Assembly: GCA_016929435.1 (NCBI GenBank)
Contig: JAFGIV010000008.1
Coordinates: forward strand, 1-37,158
Length of the DNA: 37,158 nucleotides
From: Candidatus Uhrbacteria bacterium
GTDB lineage: Bacteria > Patescibacteriota > Patescibacteriia > SG8-24
Direction: 5' to 3'
Below are positions 17,105 to 26,006 of the stretch, piece by piece. The notes under the pieces were generated by a model. That model had not been told where the DNA came from, made no database searches, and worked only from the letters and a program-made list of their open reading frames with translations. A program made the translations under genes and the position numbers. Numbering within the stretch: position 1 is the stretch's first letter; each line of letters opens with the position of its first letter.

Positions 17105-18066
17105 GGGTTCCTGATTACGGTGGCCCCGTGCAGCGACTTGGTTTCGCCTTTTTCCCGCCACGTGACCGTTATCCCCACGGCCCTTAAGGTCGGCTCGTCG
17201 AGGTAATCGCCGATCGTCAGGGTGCCGGTTCCGGACGGCAGGTCCGACCAGCCCAAACGGCGCCATTCCTCCGGATAGGCATCCGGGTCGTCATCCTCGA
17301 AATTCCATTCCTCGGCCGTTTCCCCGACGGTCAGGGTGATGTCATCGGCCTCCACTTGGGCGCCGTTCAGGGAGATCAGGGCCGTTTCCCCGACGGTGAA
17401 TTCGGAATCAATGACCGTGGCCAGGCTCATCCCGTCCCTTTTCAGCGCAAATTCGTTGCCGGCGGCCGCAATCTCCAGTCGGTACCAGGCATCGGTGTCC
17501 AGGCTGATGCCCTGGCTCCATACCGTGGTTACGATACCGTTACGGACGGTATCGAAAGCCAGCCCTCCGGCCGTGAACCTGAAACGGTAGTGGTTTTCGG
17601 CATCTCGGTAACGGAAGGCCAATCCGCCGCCCCAACCGACCGGGGAACCGTCCCTGACCCGGATCATCGCGGAAATGGCGAAATCCTCCTGCCAGTTCGC
17701 CGGCAGGGCGATCAGTCCGGTCTCCCCGACAATTGCCGTTTGGGCGGCGGCAGGAAGGGCTATCCGCAGGCCCTGACCGTCGGCCGTCCCGTCCGTGACC
17801 CGCCATTCGCCGCGGTTGACCAGGACATTGAGGAAATTCCCTTCGGTCCGATCGGTCAGTTCCGGTGTCGGAAGCAGCCTCAGGCTCTCCATCTCCTCCT
17901 GGATGACGTTTGCGGCCTGCACCGCGTTTTGTGACCGCCGCAGCAGGACCGTGCCTGAGAACATGACCGAAAACACCGTCAGGAGGACGGCGGCCAGTCC
18001 GACGGTCACCAGGGTTTCGATCAGGGTGAACCCCCTGCCCGTTGCGGCCGGTCTTGTCGTCTTCAG
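17101..18066 (-). CDS. PilV-like minor pilin with embedded LamG/concanavalin-like domain
   Basis: Extending the track ORF upstream gives (L/M)KTTRPAATGRGFTLIETLVTVGLAAVLLTVFS, a canonical prepilin leader from a CTG codon (18066-18064) overlapping the pilC TGA. Internal segment WQEDFAISAMIRVRDGSPVGWGGGLAFRYRDAENHYRFRFTAGGLAF...WYRLEIAAAGNEFALKRDG resembles a LamG/DUF1080-type jelly roll. Confidence 0.78.
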   Translation of the reverse strand: MKTTRPAATGRGFTLIETLVTVGLAAVLLTVFSVMFSGTVLLRRSQNAVQAANVIQEEMESLRLLPTPELTDRTEGNFLNVLVNRGEWRVTDGTADGQGLRIALPAAAQTAIVGETGLIALPANWQEDFAISAMIRVRDGSPVGWGGGLAFRYRDAENHYRFRFTAGGLAFDTVRNGIVTTVWSQGISLDTDAWYRLEIAAAGNEFALKRDGMSLATVIDSEFTVGETALISLNGAQVEADDITLTVGETAEEWNFEDDDPDAYPEEWRRLGWSDLPSGTGTLTIGDYLDEPTLRAVGITVTWREKGETKSLHGATVIRNP

Positions 18067-19157
18067 CTTTCGGATATCGATTGGGTTAGGGAATACATTG
18101 GCATCATTACCGCCAGGGCTATGCCCCCGACCATCCCTCCCAGGAGCAGGATCAGGATCGGTTCGATTATTGAGGAGAGGCTGTCCAGGACGTTGTCCAC
18201 CTGCTGCTCGTAGAATTCGGCGATGTCCTCCAGCATTGAGTCGACGTTACCGGACCGTTCCCCGACCGCCACCATCTGGACGACCAGGGGGGGGTAGAGG
18301 CGGGGGTGTTTTTCCAGGCTTTCGGAAATGGTGTCGCCGCGCTTGATGAGTTCGGCGGTCTCGAGAAGGGACTGGTGGTAGTGGAAGTTTCCCAGGACAT
18401 CGGCCGTCACCTGAAGGGACTGGACGACCGGAATGTCGGTCTTCAGCAGCCCGGACAGGGTTCGGGAAAAGCGGGCCAGGTTGACCTTCCGGACGATCGG
18501 TCCGATGATCGGCGCGATGATCAGCGCCCGGTGGATGACCTTCCTTCCGGTATTGGTCCTTGACCAGGCGATGAAGGCGACGACCGCGACGATCGCCCCG
18601 ATCAGGACCAGTATCCCGTGGGCCTGGACGAAATCGCTGACGAAAATGAGCATTCGGGTAGCCAACGGCAGCTTGACGTCATTGAATTCCTTGAATATCT
18701 CCAGCAGCTTCGGCAGAACCAGGGTGATCAGGCCGATCGTTATTCCGAGCATGGCCACCAGGATGACTATTGGGTAGGCCATGGCCCCCTTGACCTTGGA
18801 CCGGAGCTTGTGGTCCTTCTTCATCTGTTGGGTGAGCTCGTCCATGACCTGGTCCAGGGTCCCGGAAACCTCCCCGATTCCGACCATGTTTGTGAAGATG
18901 GGAGGGAATATTTTTGGGAACCGCTGCAGGCCGGAGGAAAGGGATTTTCCCGTCTCGACATCTTCCCTGATCAGGGAGATTATCCTGGAAAAGGCCTTGG
19001 ATTCGGCCTGGAGGGACAGGGTGTTCAGCGATTCGGATATCGACAGTCCGGCCTTGACCATGACCCTTAGGTTTTCCGTGAAGAATATCTTTTGGGACAG
19101 CGGGACGGACGAGTTGTACATGAGCCAGTCGTTGGCCCGTTCCATGAGGTTGGGCAT
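18063..19157 (-). CDS. pilC: Type IV pilus inner-membrane platform protein PilC (T2SS GspF family)
   Basis: FTENLRVMVKAGLSISESLNTLSLQ; VGIGEVSGTLDQVMDELTQQMKKDHKLRSKVKGAMAYPIVI; VAVGERSGNVDSMLEDIAEFYEQQVDNVLDSLSSIIEPILILLLGGMVGGIALAVMMPMYSL. Confidence 0.95.
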   Translation of the reverse strand: MPNLMERANDWLMYNSSVPLSQKIFFTENLRVMVKAGLSISESLNTLSLQAESKAFSRIISLIREDVETGKSLSSGLQRFPKIFPPIFTNMVGIGEVSGTLDQVMDELTQQMKKDHKLRSKVKGAMAYPIVILVAMLGITIGLITLVLPKLLEIFKEFNDVKLPLATRMLIFVSDFVQAHGILVLIGAIVAVVAFIAWSRTNTGRKVIHRALIIAPIIGPIVRKVNLARFSRTLSGLLKTDIPVVQSLQVTADVLGNFHYHQSLLETAELIKRGDTISESLEKHPRLYPPLVVQMVAVGERSGNVDSMLEDIAEFYEQQVDNVLDSLSSIIEPILILLLGGMVGGIALAVMMPMYSLTQSISES

Positions 19158-19158
19158 G

Positions 19159-20955
19159 TCAGTCCTTGGTTACGCGCAGGATCTCCTCGATGGTGGTCAT
19201 GGCCTTGATGGCTTTGATGAAGCCGTCCTCTATCATGGTCAGCATCCCGTTCTTGACCGCCTGCCCGTGTATCTTCGAGGAATCCCGGCCGTCGCTGATC
19301 AGTTGGCTGATTTCCGGCGTGACCTCCAGGACCTCATAAATGCCTACCCGGCCCTTGTAGCCCTCGTTGTTGCATTGGGCACACCCGGATCCGCGCCAGA
19401 ATGTCGTTTCCTCGATCGTCTGTTCCTTGCCCACCGCACCGACCCGCTGGAGCGTTTTCCATATGCTGTCCAGGTCGACCTGCCGACGAAGCTGCTCGAT
19501 GGTGTGGCCGGGAAGCTTCAGGGACCGGATGCAGCCCGGACATATTTTTCGGACCAGCCGCTGGCCGACGATCACGTTGGCCGTGAAGGCTATCAGGAAA
19601 GGCGGGACGTTCATGTCGATGAGGCGCGGCAGGGCAGTGGCGGCATCGTTGGTGTGAAGCGTTCCCAACACCAGGTGGCCGGTCATGGCGGCCTGGACGG
19701 CGATCCCGGCCGTCTCCTCGTCGCGGATCTCCCCGACCATGATGACGTTGGGGTCCTGACGGAGGAGGGAGCGGAGGCCGGAGGCAAAGGTGAAGCCTAT
19801 GCGGGCGTTGACCTGGCTCTGGTTGACGCCGGGCATCCGGTATTCAACCGGATCCTCGATCGTCGAGATGTTGACTTTCGGGGTGTTCAGGATGCCCAAG
19901 ACGGAGTATAGCGTGGTGGATTTTCCCGATCCGGTAGGACCGGTCACCAGGATGATGCCGTGCGGCTTCTTGACGTTGCGCATGATCGTTTCCTTGGGCC
20001 TGTCCAGGAAACCCAGCTGCTCAAGGGTCAGGGCCGTGGCCGTTTCGGCCAGCATGCGCATGACTATCTTTTCCCCGTCAACCACCGGCAGCACCGAGAC
20101 GCGGATCGAGAACTTGTATTCCGGGTTTTCTATCTTGAACCGCCCGTCCTGCGGCAGGCGGTGCTCGTCCAGCTTCAGGTTGGAAAGTATCTTGATGCGG
20201 GCAACGATCCCCTGGGTCACTGCCTTGGGGAAGGTCATGACCGGACGCAGGACACCGTCCACCCGGAAACGGACGGTCACCTCCTTTTCGGTCGGCTCGA
20301 TGTGGATGTCGGATGCCCCCTCCAGGATGGCGTGTTCCAGGATGGAATCCACAACCCGGACGATTGGGATGTCTTCCGCCAGCTTGGACAGCTCGGCGTC
20401 CTCTCCCGGGGATTTCCGCTTGTCGTCCGGATTCGGGATTTTTGTCAGGGCCCCAAGTTCCGCGCTCAGGCTTTGCCGGTATTGCCGTATTGCCTCCTCC
20501 AGTGAGGTGGGATTGGTGTAGAATATCTTGAGCTTCAGTCCCGTCTTTCGCTTGATGAACTCGAATGTCTGGAGATCGGTCGGGTTAAGCGTGACGATCT
20601 TCAGTTCGTCCTCGGTTTTTTCGAAGGCCACCACCTGGTGGGAGTTGGCGATCGGTTCGGGGATGAGGAAGAGGATGTCCTGCCGGATGGGCGTGTCCCG
20701 CAGGTTGATGAACGGGAGCTTGTAGTATTGGGCGGCGATTCGGTACAGCATCTCTTCCGGCATCTTTTTTTCCTTCAGCAGGAACTTCTCCAGAGAGATG
20801 TCGGTTTCCGTTTTTCCCAGCTCGTCCAAAAGGGACTTCAGGCCCTTGGCGTCGAAGGTTCCGGTTTCCTTCAGTATTTTCTTCAGCAAATCGTCATTCA
20901 GCATAAATCGGTGCGGTGAGGGCTTTCCGCCGTGTTTTTTGCCCCATTTAAGCAC
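19159..20955 (-). CDS. pilB: Type IV pilus extension ATPase PilB (GspE family)
   Basis: MshEN-like N-terminus; GASDIHIEP; Walker A GPTGSGKSTTLYSVLG; Asp box TIEDPVEYRMPGVNQSQVN; Walker B DPNVIMVGEIRDEETA; His box TGHLVLGTLHTNDA; CPGC and CAQC zinc ligands. Start may be ATG 20904 (MLNDDLLKKIL). Confidence 0.96.
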   Translation of the reverse strand: MLKWGKKHGGKPSPHRFMLNDDLLKKILKETGTFDAKGLKSLLDELGKTETDISLEKFLLKEKKMPEEMLYRIAAQYYKLPFINLRDTPIRQDILFLIPEPIANSHQVVAFEKTEDELKIVTLNPTDLQTFEFIKRKTGLKLKIFYTNPTSLEEAIRQYRQSLSAELGALTKIPNPDDKRKSPGEDAELSKLAEDIPIVRVVDSILEHAILEGASDIHIEPTEKEVTVRFRVDGVLRPVMTFPKAVTQGIVARIKILSNLKLDEHRLPQDGRFKIENPEYKFSIRVSVLPVVDGEKIVMRMLAETATALTLEQLGFLDRPKETIMRNVKKPHGIILVTGPTGSGKSTTLYSVLGILNTPKVNISTIEDPVEYRMPGVNQSQVNARIGFTFASGLRSLLRQDPNVIMVGEIRDEETAGIAVQAAMTGHLVLGTLHTNDAATALPRLIDMNVPPFLIAFTANVIVGQRLVRKICPGCIRSLKLPGHTIEQLRRQVDLDSIWKTLQRVGAVGKEQTIEETTFWRGSGCAQCNNEGYKGRVGIYEVLEVTPEISQLISDGRDSSKIHGQAVKNGMLTMIEDGFIKAIKAMTTIEEILRVTKD

Positions 20956-21035
20956 GGTAATGTTACCATAAATTCGTGTTGATTCCCAATCCCGCCCCTT
21001 CCGTCCGGGTATTTCTCGGACAGCGGAGGGGACTA

Positions 21036-21064
21036 TTGATTTGGATCGTTCGGGGTGTTATGGT
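21036..21064 (+). promoter_or_regulatory. Candidate promoter: TTGATT-N17-TATGGT with extended -10 (TGT)
   Basis: Hexamers at 21036-21041 and 21059-21064; TG at 21056-21057. Confidence 0.5.
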
Positions 21065-21075
21065 ATGGCTTGAAT

Positions 21076-21453
21076 ATGGATAATGGGTTTAGGCGGAAAT
21101 TGGCTGATTTTTTCGGCTTGCGGGGATGGCTGTCGGTGTCCCTTACGGGACTGTCTTTTTTGCTGTGTTTGGCCAACGCCGTCCTGGTCTTCGTTTTCCT
21201 GGTTTCCCGTTGGGGACATCTCGGTTTCCTCCGCCTTCACTATACGGCAGCTTTGGGGATCGATTGGGTTGACGGATGGCGGTGGATGCTGGTTTTTCCG
21301 GGTTTGGCAGTCCTGTTTTTTTCGGCCAACGGATACCTGTCCGGATATCTTGCCCGGCGCCACCACCGTCTGGGCCTGATGATGTCCGGGTTGACCGTTC
21401 TTGTTTTGGCGGCCGTCCTGGCTGGCGGGGCCCTGGCCGTTTCGCTTAATTGA
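21076..21453 (+). CDS. Small membrane protein of unknown function, about 3 TM segments
   Basis: MDNGFRRKLADFFGLRGWLSVSLTGLSFLLCLANAVLVFVFLVSRWGHLGFLRLHYTAALGIDWVDGWRWMLVFPGLAVLFF...; ATG 21076 preferred over GTG 21055, which lies in the predicted promoter. Confidence 0.65.
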   Translation: MDNGFRRKLADFFGLRGWLSVSLTGLSFLLCLANAVLVFVFLVSRWGHLGFLRLHYTAALGIDWVDGWRWMLVFPGLAVLFFSANGYLSGYLARRHHRLGLMMSGLTVLVLAAVLAGGALAVSLN

Positions 21454-21465
21454 CCTCCCTGTCGT

Positions 21466-22518
21466 ATGGACCTGTCCGGAATCATCAAGATTTTTTTCCT
21501 GGCCACCTTGGCCTTTGTCGTGGCGATCGCCTGGACGCCGCTTTTGACCCACTTCCTGTACAGGTATCGGATGGGCAAGCAGATTCGGGATGCCGGTTCG
21601 GCCCCTGTTTTCGCCAGGCTGCATGGGGTGAAGGGGGGGACGCCGACCATGGGGGGGATCCTTATATGGCTGACGGTCCTGGTGTTGGCGATCTTTTTTC
21701 ACCTGGCGGCGGTTACGTGGGGCGGTTTCTTCGGGGCGATCGATTTCCTGTCCCGGGAGGAAACCTTCCTTCCGCTCGGCGTGATGGTTGCGGCGGCCCT
21801 GGTCGGCCTGGTCGACGACTATTGGAATGCCCGGCGGATCGGGCCAAAGGGCGGCGGTCTTCGGACCCGCCACCGCCTCGTCCTTTATGCGGCGATCGCT
21901 GCCGTCGGGGCCTGGTGGTTTTATGGCAAGCTCGGTTGGGATACCCTGCACGTCCCTTTCGTCGGGGACTTCGGGATCGGCTGGTGGTATGTTCCGTTTT
22001 TCGTCCTGGTGATAGTCGCCACCTCCTTCTCGGTGAATGAGACGGACGGGTTGGACGGGTTGGCTGGCGGTCCGTTGGCGGCCGCCTTCGCCGCCTATGC
22101 CGGAATCGCCTTCATGCAGGGCAAGGTGGACCTGGCGGCCTTTTGCGGATTGGTTTGCGGTGCCCTCCTGGCCTTTCTCTGGTTCAACATCAATCCCGCC
22201 CGTTTTTTCATGGGCGATACCGGGGCCATGTCCCTTGGCGTAACCTTGGGGGTGGTGGCCATGCTTACCGATACGGCCCTGTTCCTGCCGCTGATCGGGC
22301 TGATATTCGTCCTGGAGTCCCTTTCGGTGATCGTTCAGGTTTCCTACCGGAAACTGAGGGGCGGACGGAAGCTTTTCCTGTCGTCACCGATCCACCATCA
22401 CCTGGAGGCGATCGGCTGGCCTGAACCAAAGGTCGTGATGAGGTTTTGGGTGATCGCTACCGTCAGTTCCGTTTTTGGCCTGGTGGCGGTCTTGGCGGAC
22501 AGGATCTATTTCCGGTGA
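21466..22518 (+). CDS. mraY: Phospho-N-acetylmuramoyl-pentapeptide-transferase
   Basis: KGGTPTMGGILIW; LVGLVDDYWNAR; NETDGLDGLAGG; NINPARFFMGDTGAMSLG; SPIHHHLEAIGWPEPKVVMRFW. Confidence 0.96.
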   Translation: MDLSGIIKIFFLATLAFVVAIAWTPLLTHFLYRYRMGKQIRDAGSAPVFARLHGVKGGTPTMGGILIWLTVLVLAIFFHLAAVTWGGFFGAIDFLSREETFLPLGVMVAAALVGLVDDYWNARRIGPKGGGLRTRHRLVLYAAIAAVGAWWFYGKLGWDTLHVPFVGDFGIGWWYVPFFVLVIVATSFSVNETDGLDGLAGGPLAAAFAAYAGIAFMQGKVDLAAFCGLVCGALLAFLWFNINPARFFMGDTGAMSLGVTLGVVAMLTDTALFLPLIGLIFVLESLSVIVQVSYRKLRGGRKLFLSSPIHHHLEAIGWPEPKVVMRFWVIATVSSVFGLVAVLADRIYFR

Positions 22519-22519
22519 T

Positions 22520-24880
22520 ATGGGGATTGCGGATAGCGACAAGATGAGGTCGATCGATTCCGTTCCGGTCATTGCCCTCAGGGACACGGTGGTTTTCCCG
22601 AAGGTGGGGGTTCCGATCGCGATTCGGAGAAAGGTATCGGTTGCGGCGCTTCGGGAGTCGATCCGTCGCGATCGCCTCCTGGTTTTCGTGGCCCAACGTA
22701 GGGAAACGGCAGATGTCCCGGAACCGGAAAAGGACGGGATATATTCGGTCGGTACCCTGGTGCAGGTAAGGGACGCCCAATCCCAACCGGACGAGAGCCT
22801 TCGGGTAACGTTTGAGGGCATCGCCAGGGTCCGCATCCTGTCGGTTTCCGATTCGGACCGCGGACTGCGGGCGAAAGTCAGGGAGCTGCCCATTCCGGTT
22901 TTCGAGAGGACCGAACGGTTGGAGGCCCGGGTTTACGGTATTGTCAACCTTTTTCGGCGGATTGTGGGTTTGGGCGGCAATGTCCCGTTTGACGTCATGA
23001 TGACGGTCATGAGCCTCAATGATCCCTGGCATCTGGGCGATCTGGTCGCCTCCCACATTGACCTGCGGCTGGAGGACCGTCAGGCCATCCTGGAATCGGA
23101 AGACATCCAGGACAAGCTCGATATCCTCTATCGGTCCATGGACCGTCAGGTTCGGCTGCTGCAGATGGCCTCCCGCCTTCAGGCCGAGACCGGAAAGGAG
23201 CTGGATAAGATGCAGAGGGAGATGTTCCTTCGGGAACACCTGCATTCGATCGAAAGGGAACTGGAGGAGATCGGGGCCAGGCCGGAGGATGACGGGTTGG
23301 CTGAACGGCTGGAGGGGGCCGGAATGCCGGAAGCGGTATGGGCCAAGGTCCGTAAGGAATACGGGCGCCTGAAGCAGGGGCATGCCGTGGGTCCGGAGTC
23401 CGGGTACCTTAGGGCCTGGCTGGACTGTCTGGCCGACTTGCCCTGGAAGACGGAGGCGGTTCCTGACATTGACCTTCGGAAGGCCCGGGCCATCCTGGAC
23501 TCCGAGCATTTCGGAATGGCGAAGGTAAAGGAAAGGATCCTGGAGCACTTGGCCGTCATGAAGCTGACCGGAAAGAACCGCGGCCCGATCCTCTGTTTCG
23601 TCGGCCCGCCGGGGACGGGAAAGACCTCCATCGGACGGTCGATCGCCGAGGCCGTCGGCAGGAAGTTTCACCGCATCAGTTTGGGCGGCGTCCGTGATGA
23701 GGCGGAGATACGGGGACACCGCCGAACCTATGTCGGTGCCCTGCCGGGACGGATCATTCAGGGCATCCAGGCCGTCGGGTCCCGGTCGCCGGTCTTCATG
23801 CTGGACGAGTTGGACAAGGTCGGTTCCGATTGGCGGGGTGACCCGGCTTCCGCCCTGTTGGAGGCCTTGGATCCGGAACAGAACGGGACCTTTTCCGACC
23901 ATTACCTGGAAGTGCCTTTCGACCTGTCCGAGGTGATGTTCATCGCCACGGCCAATACCGTCGATTCCGTTCCGCCGGCCCTTCGTGACCGGCTGGAGGT
24001 CATTGAGTTTCCCGGATATGCCGAGGAGGACAAGGTCCGCATTGCCGTCAGGTACCTGATCCCCAAGGTCATCGCCAACTGCGGACTGAAGGGACGGCGG
24101 ATTCGGTTCGGGATAGGGGCTGTCCGGAAAGTCATACGCAGCTATACCATGGAGGCCGGGGTGCGCAGCCTGGAAAGGGAACTGACGGCCATTGGCCGGA
24201 AACTGGCCAGGAGGCTGGCTGACCGGAACCCTAACCGTTCCGCCAGCCAGGCCGTGTCGATCGGGGAAGGGGATGTCGTCGGGTATCTCGGTCCGGAAAA
24301 AATCACCCCTTCGGTCATGGAGCTGGATGATGCGGTCGGTCGGGTAACCGGTTTGGCCTGGACCGGAACCGGCGGCGACATCCTGCGGATCGAGGCATCC
24401 GCCATGCCCGGCAAGGGACAGCTCCAGCTGACCGGACATTTGGGTGAGGTGATGAAGGAATCGGCCCAGGCGGCCCTGACCTGCGTGCGGTCATCGGCCC
24501 GCAGTCTTGGTTTCGCCCCTCCAGACAAGGACACGGACATTCACCTTCACGTTCCGGCCGGCGCCATTCCGAAGGACGGTCCATCGGCCGGGGCGGCCAT
24601 GGCCACGGCCCTGGTTTCCCTCTTTTCCGGCCGTCCGATTCGGCGGAAGTTCGGGGTGACCGGGGAGATCACCCTGCGCGGCGACGTGTTGGAGGTCGGC
24701 GGAATCAGGGAAAAGGTTCTGGCGGCCCGTCGTTCCGGGCTCAAGGCGGTTGTCCTGCCCGAAGCCAACGCCAAGGACCTGTCCGAATTGCCGATCCCGG
24801 TCCGTCGGGGAATGAAATTTATCTTGGCCAAGAGGCTGGAGGATGTCCTGAAGGCCGTTTTGATGCCAAAGGGACGCTAA
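22520..24880 (+). CDS. lon: ATP-dependent protease La (Lon), full length
   Basis: LonN domain VPVIALRDTVVFPKVGVPIAI; Walker A GPPGTGKTSIGRSIAEA; SLGGVRDEAEIRGHRRTYVGALPGRIIQ; LDELDKVGSDWRGDPASALLEALDPEQN; catalytic PKDGPSAGAAMATAL and GLKAVVLPEANAKDL. Confidence 0.97.
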   Translation: MGIADSDKMRSIDSVPVIALRDTVVFPKVGVPIAIRRKVSVAALRESIRRDRLLVFVAQRRETADVPEPEKDGIYSVGTLVQVRDAQSQPDESLRVTFEGIARVRILSVSDSDRGLRAKVRELPIPVFERTERLEARVYGIVNLFRRIVGLGGNVPFDVMMTVMSLNDPWHLGDLVASHIDLRLEDRQAILESEDIQDKLDILYRSMDRQVRLLQMASRLQAETGKELDKMQREMFLREHLHSIERELEEIGARPEDDGLAERLEGAGMPEAVWAKVRKEYGRLKQGHAVGPESGYLRAWLDCLADLPWKTEAVPDIDLRKARAILDSEHFGMAKVKERILEHLAVMKLTGKNRGPILCFVGPPGTGKTSIGRSIAEAVGRKFHRISLGGVRDEAEIRGHRRTYVGALPGRIIQGIQAVGSRSPVFMLDELDKVGSDWRGDPASALLEALDPEQNGTFSDHYLEVPFDLSEVMFIATANTVDSVPPALRDRLEVIEFPGYAEEDKVRIAVRYLIPKVIANCGLKGRRIRFGIGAVRKVIRSYTMEAGVRSLERELTAIGRKLARRLADRNPNRSASQAVSIGEGDVVGYLGPEKITPSVMELDDAVGRVTGLAWTGTGGDILRIEASAMPGKGQLQLTGHLGEVMKESAQAALTCVRSSARSLGFAPPDKDTDIHLHVPAGAIPKDGPSAGAAMATALVSLFSGRPIRRKFGVTGEITLRGDVLEVGGIREKVLAARRSGLKAVVLPEANAKDLSELPIPVRRGMKFILAKRLEDVLKAVLMPKGR

Positions 24881-24884
24881 GACC

Positions 24885-26003
24885 ATGGTCAGGCCGTCAC
24901 CGGATCGGGTTTTTGTCGGGTTGGCGTTTGGGCTGCTGGCCATCGGTTTGGTGATGGTTCTTTCCGCCTCCGGCCCGATCGGTCACCAGAAATTCGGGGA
25001 TGGGCTGTATTTTTTCAGGCACCAGCTGCTTTTCGGTTTTTTGCCCGGCTTGGCGCTGTTCCTGATCCTGAAAAGGATCGATTACCGCATCTACCGGCGG
25101 TATTGGCTATTTTTTCTGGTGGTTTCCCTGGTTTTGCTGATGCTGGTTTTCGTTCCCGGACTGGCCGGGGATTGGAGCCAGGCCCGGAGCTGGATAAGGG
25201 TTTTTGGCGTGTCTTTCCAGCCGGTGGAGGCGGTTAAGCTGACCTTCCTGATATTCATTGCCGGCTGGTTTGACCACTTGGGCAGGGAAAACCTGTCTGA
25301 CCTAAGGCGGGGTTTCCTGCCGTTTCTGGCGGTTTTGGGTGCCGTGACCCTATTGGTCGGACTGCAGCCGGATTTCGGGAGCTTGGCGGTCATCGTCTGT
25401 TCGGTCACTGTCGCCTGGTTCGTGGCCGGAGCGGCCTGGTCCCACCTCGTTGGCCTGGTGACCTTCGGCATGGCCGGCCTGTTCCTGGCCATGAAGACCG
25501 CACCGTATCGGGCTGATCGGCTGTTGACCTTCCTGCACCCGGAGCTCGATCCCCTGGGGATCGGGTACCACATCAACCAGGCCTACCTGGCGATCGGTTC
25601 CGGGGGGTGGTTCGGACTCGGTCTTGGCCATTCCGCCCAAAAGCGGCTTTACCTGCCGGAGTCCTTCGGCGACTCCGTCTTTGCCGTCATGGCCGAGGAA
25701 TTCGGCTTCGTGATGACCCTGGCCTTTCTGGCGGTGTTGGTGGCCGTCCTTTGGCGGATTCTCAGGGTCTCGTCGGCGGCCCCGGACGGTTTCGGACGGA
25801 TACTGGCGGCCGGATTTTTCGGCTGGATATTTTTTCAGTCCGTTTTCAATATCGGTTCCATGCTTGGGCTGTTGCCGATCACCGGGCTGCCTCTTCCGTT
25901 CGTCAGTTACGGCGGGACGTCATTGGCGATCCTGATGGCGGCCTTGGGGGTGGTGGCCAACATCTCATCCGGGGCCGGTACCTGCCGGTCCCTTAGCCGT
26001 TAG
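24885..26003 (+). CDS. ftsW: SEDS-family peptidoglycan polymerase, FtsW-like
   Basis: Multi-TM; SWIRVFGVSFQPVEAVKL; LQPDFGSLAVI; GSGGWFGLGLGHSAQKRLYLPESFGDSVFAVMAEEFGF; GLLPITGLPLPFVSYGGTSL. Confidence 0.93.
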   Translation: MVRPSPDRVFVGLAFGLLAIGLVMVLSASGPIGHQKFGDGLYFFRHQLLFGFLPGLALFLILKRIDYRIYRRYWLFFLVVSLVLLMLVFVPGLAGDWSQARSWIRVFGVSFQPVEAVKLTFLIFIAGWFDHLGRENLSDLRRGFLPFLAVLGAVTLLVGLQPDFGSLAVIVCSVTVAWFVAGAAWSHLVGLVTFGMAGLFLAMKTAPYRADRLLTFLHPELDPLGIGYHINQAYLAIGSGGWFGLGLGHSAQKRLYLPESFGDSVFAVMAEEFGFVMTLAFLAVLVAVLWRILRVSSAAPDGFGRILAAGFFGWIFFQSVFNIGSMLGLLPITGLPLPFVSYGGTSLAILMAALGVVANISSGAGTCRSLSR

Positions 26004-26006
26004 CCC

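Noticed and set aside
18781-19911. 376-aa plus-strand ORF opposite pilB/pilC
   Set aside because: Antisense to conserved PilB and PilC motifs; no domain resemblance.
20904-20990. Promoter for pilB (TTGGGA-N18-TAACAT on the minus strand)
   Set aside because: Weak -35 and non-17 spacer; start codon (GTG 20955 versus ATG 20904) also uncertain, so not listed as a feature.
22463-24439. 658-aa minus-strand ORF opposite lon
   Set aside because: Antisense to full-length Lon with all catalytic motifs; composition typical of spurious ORFs.
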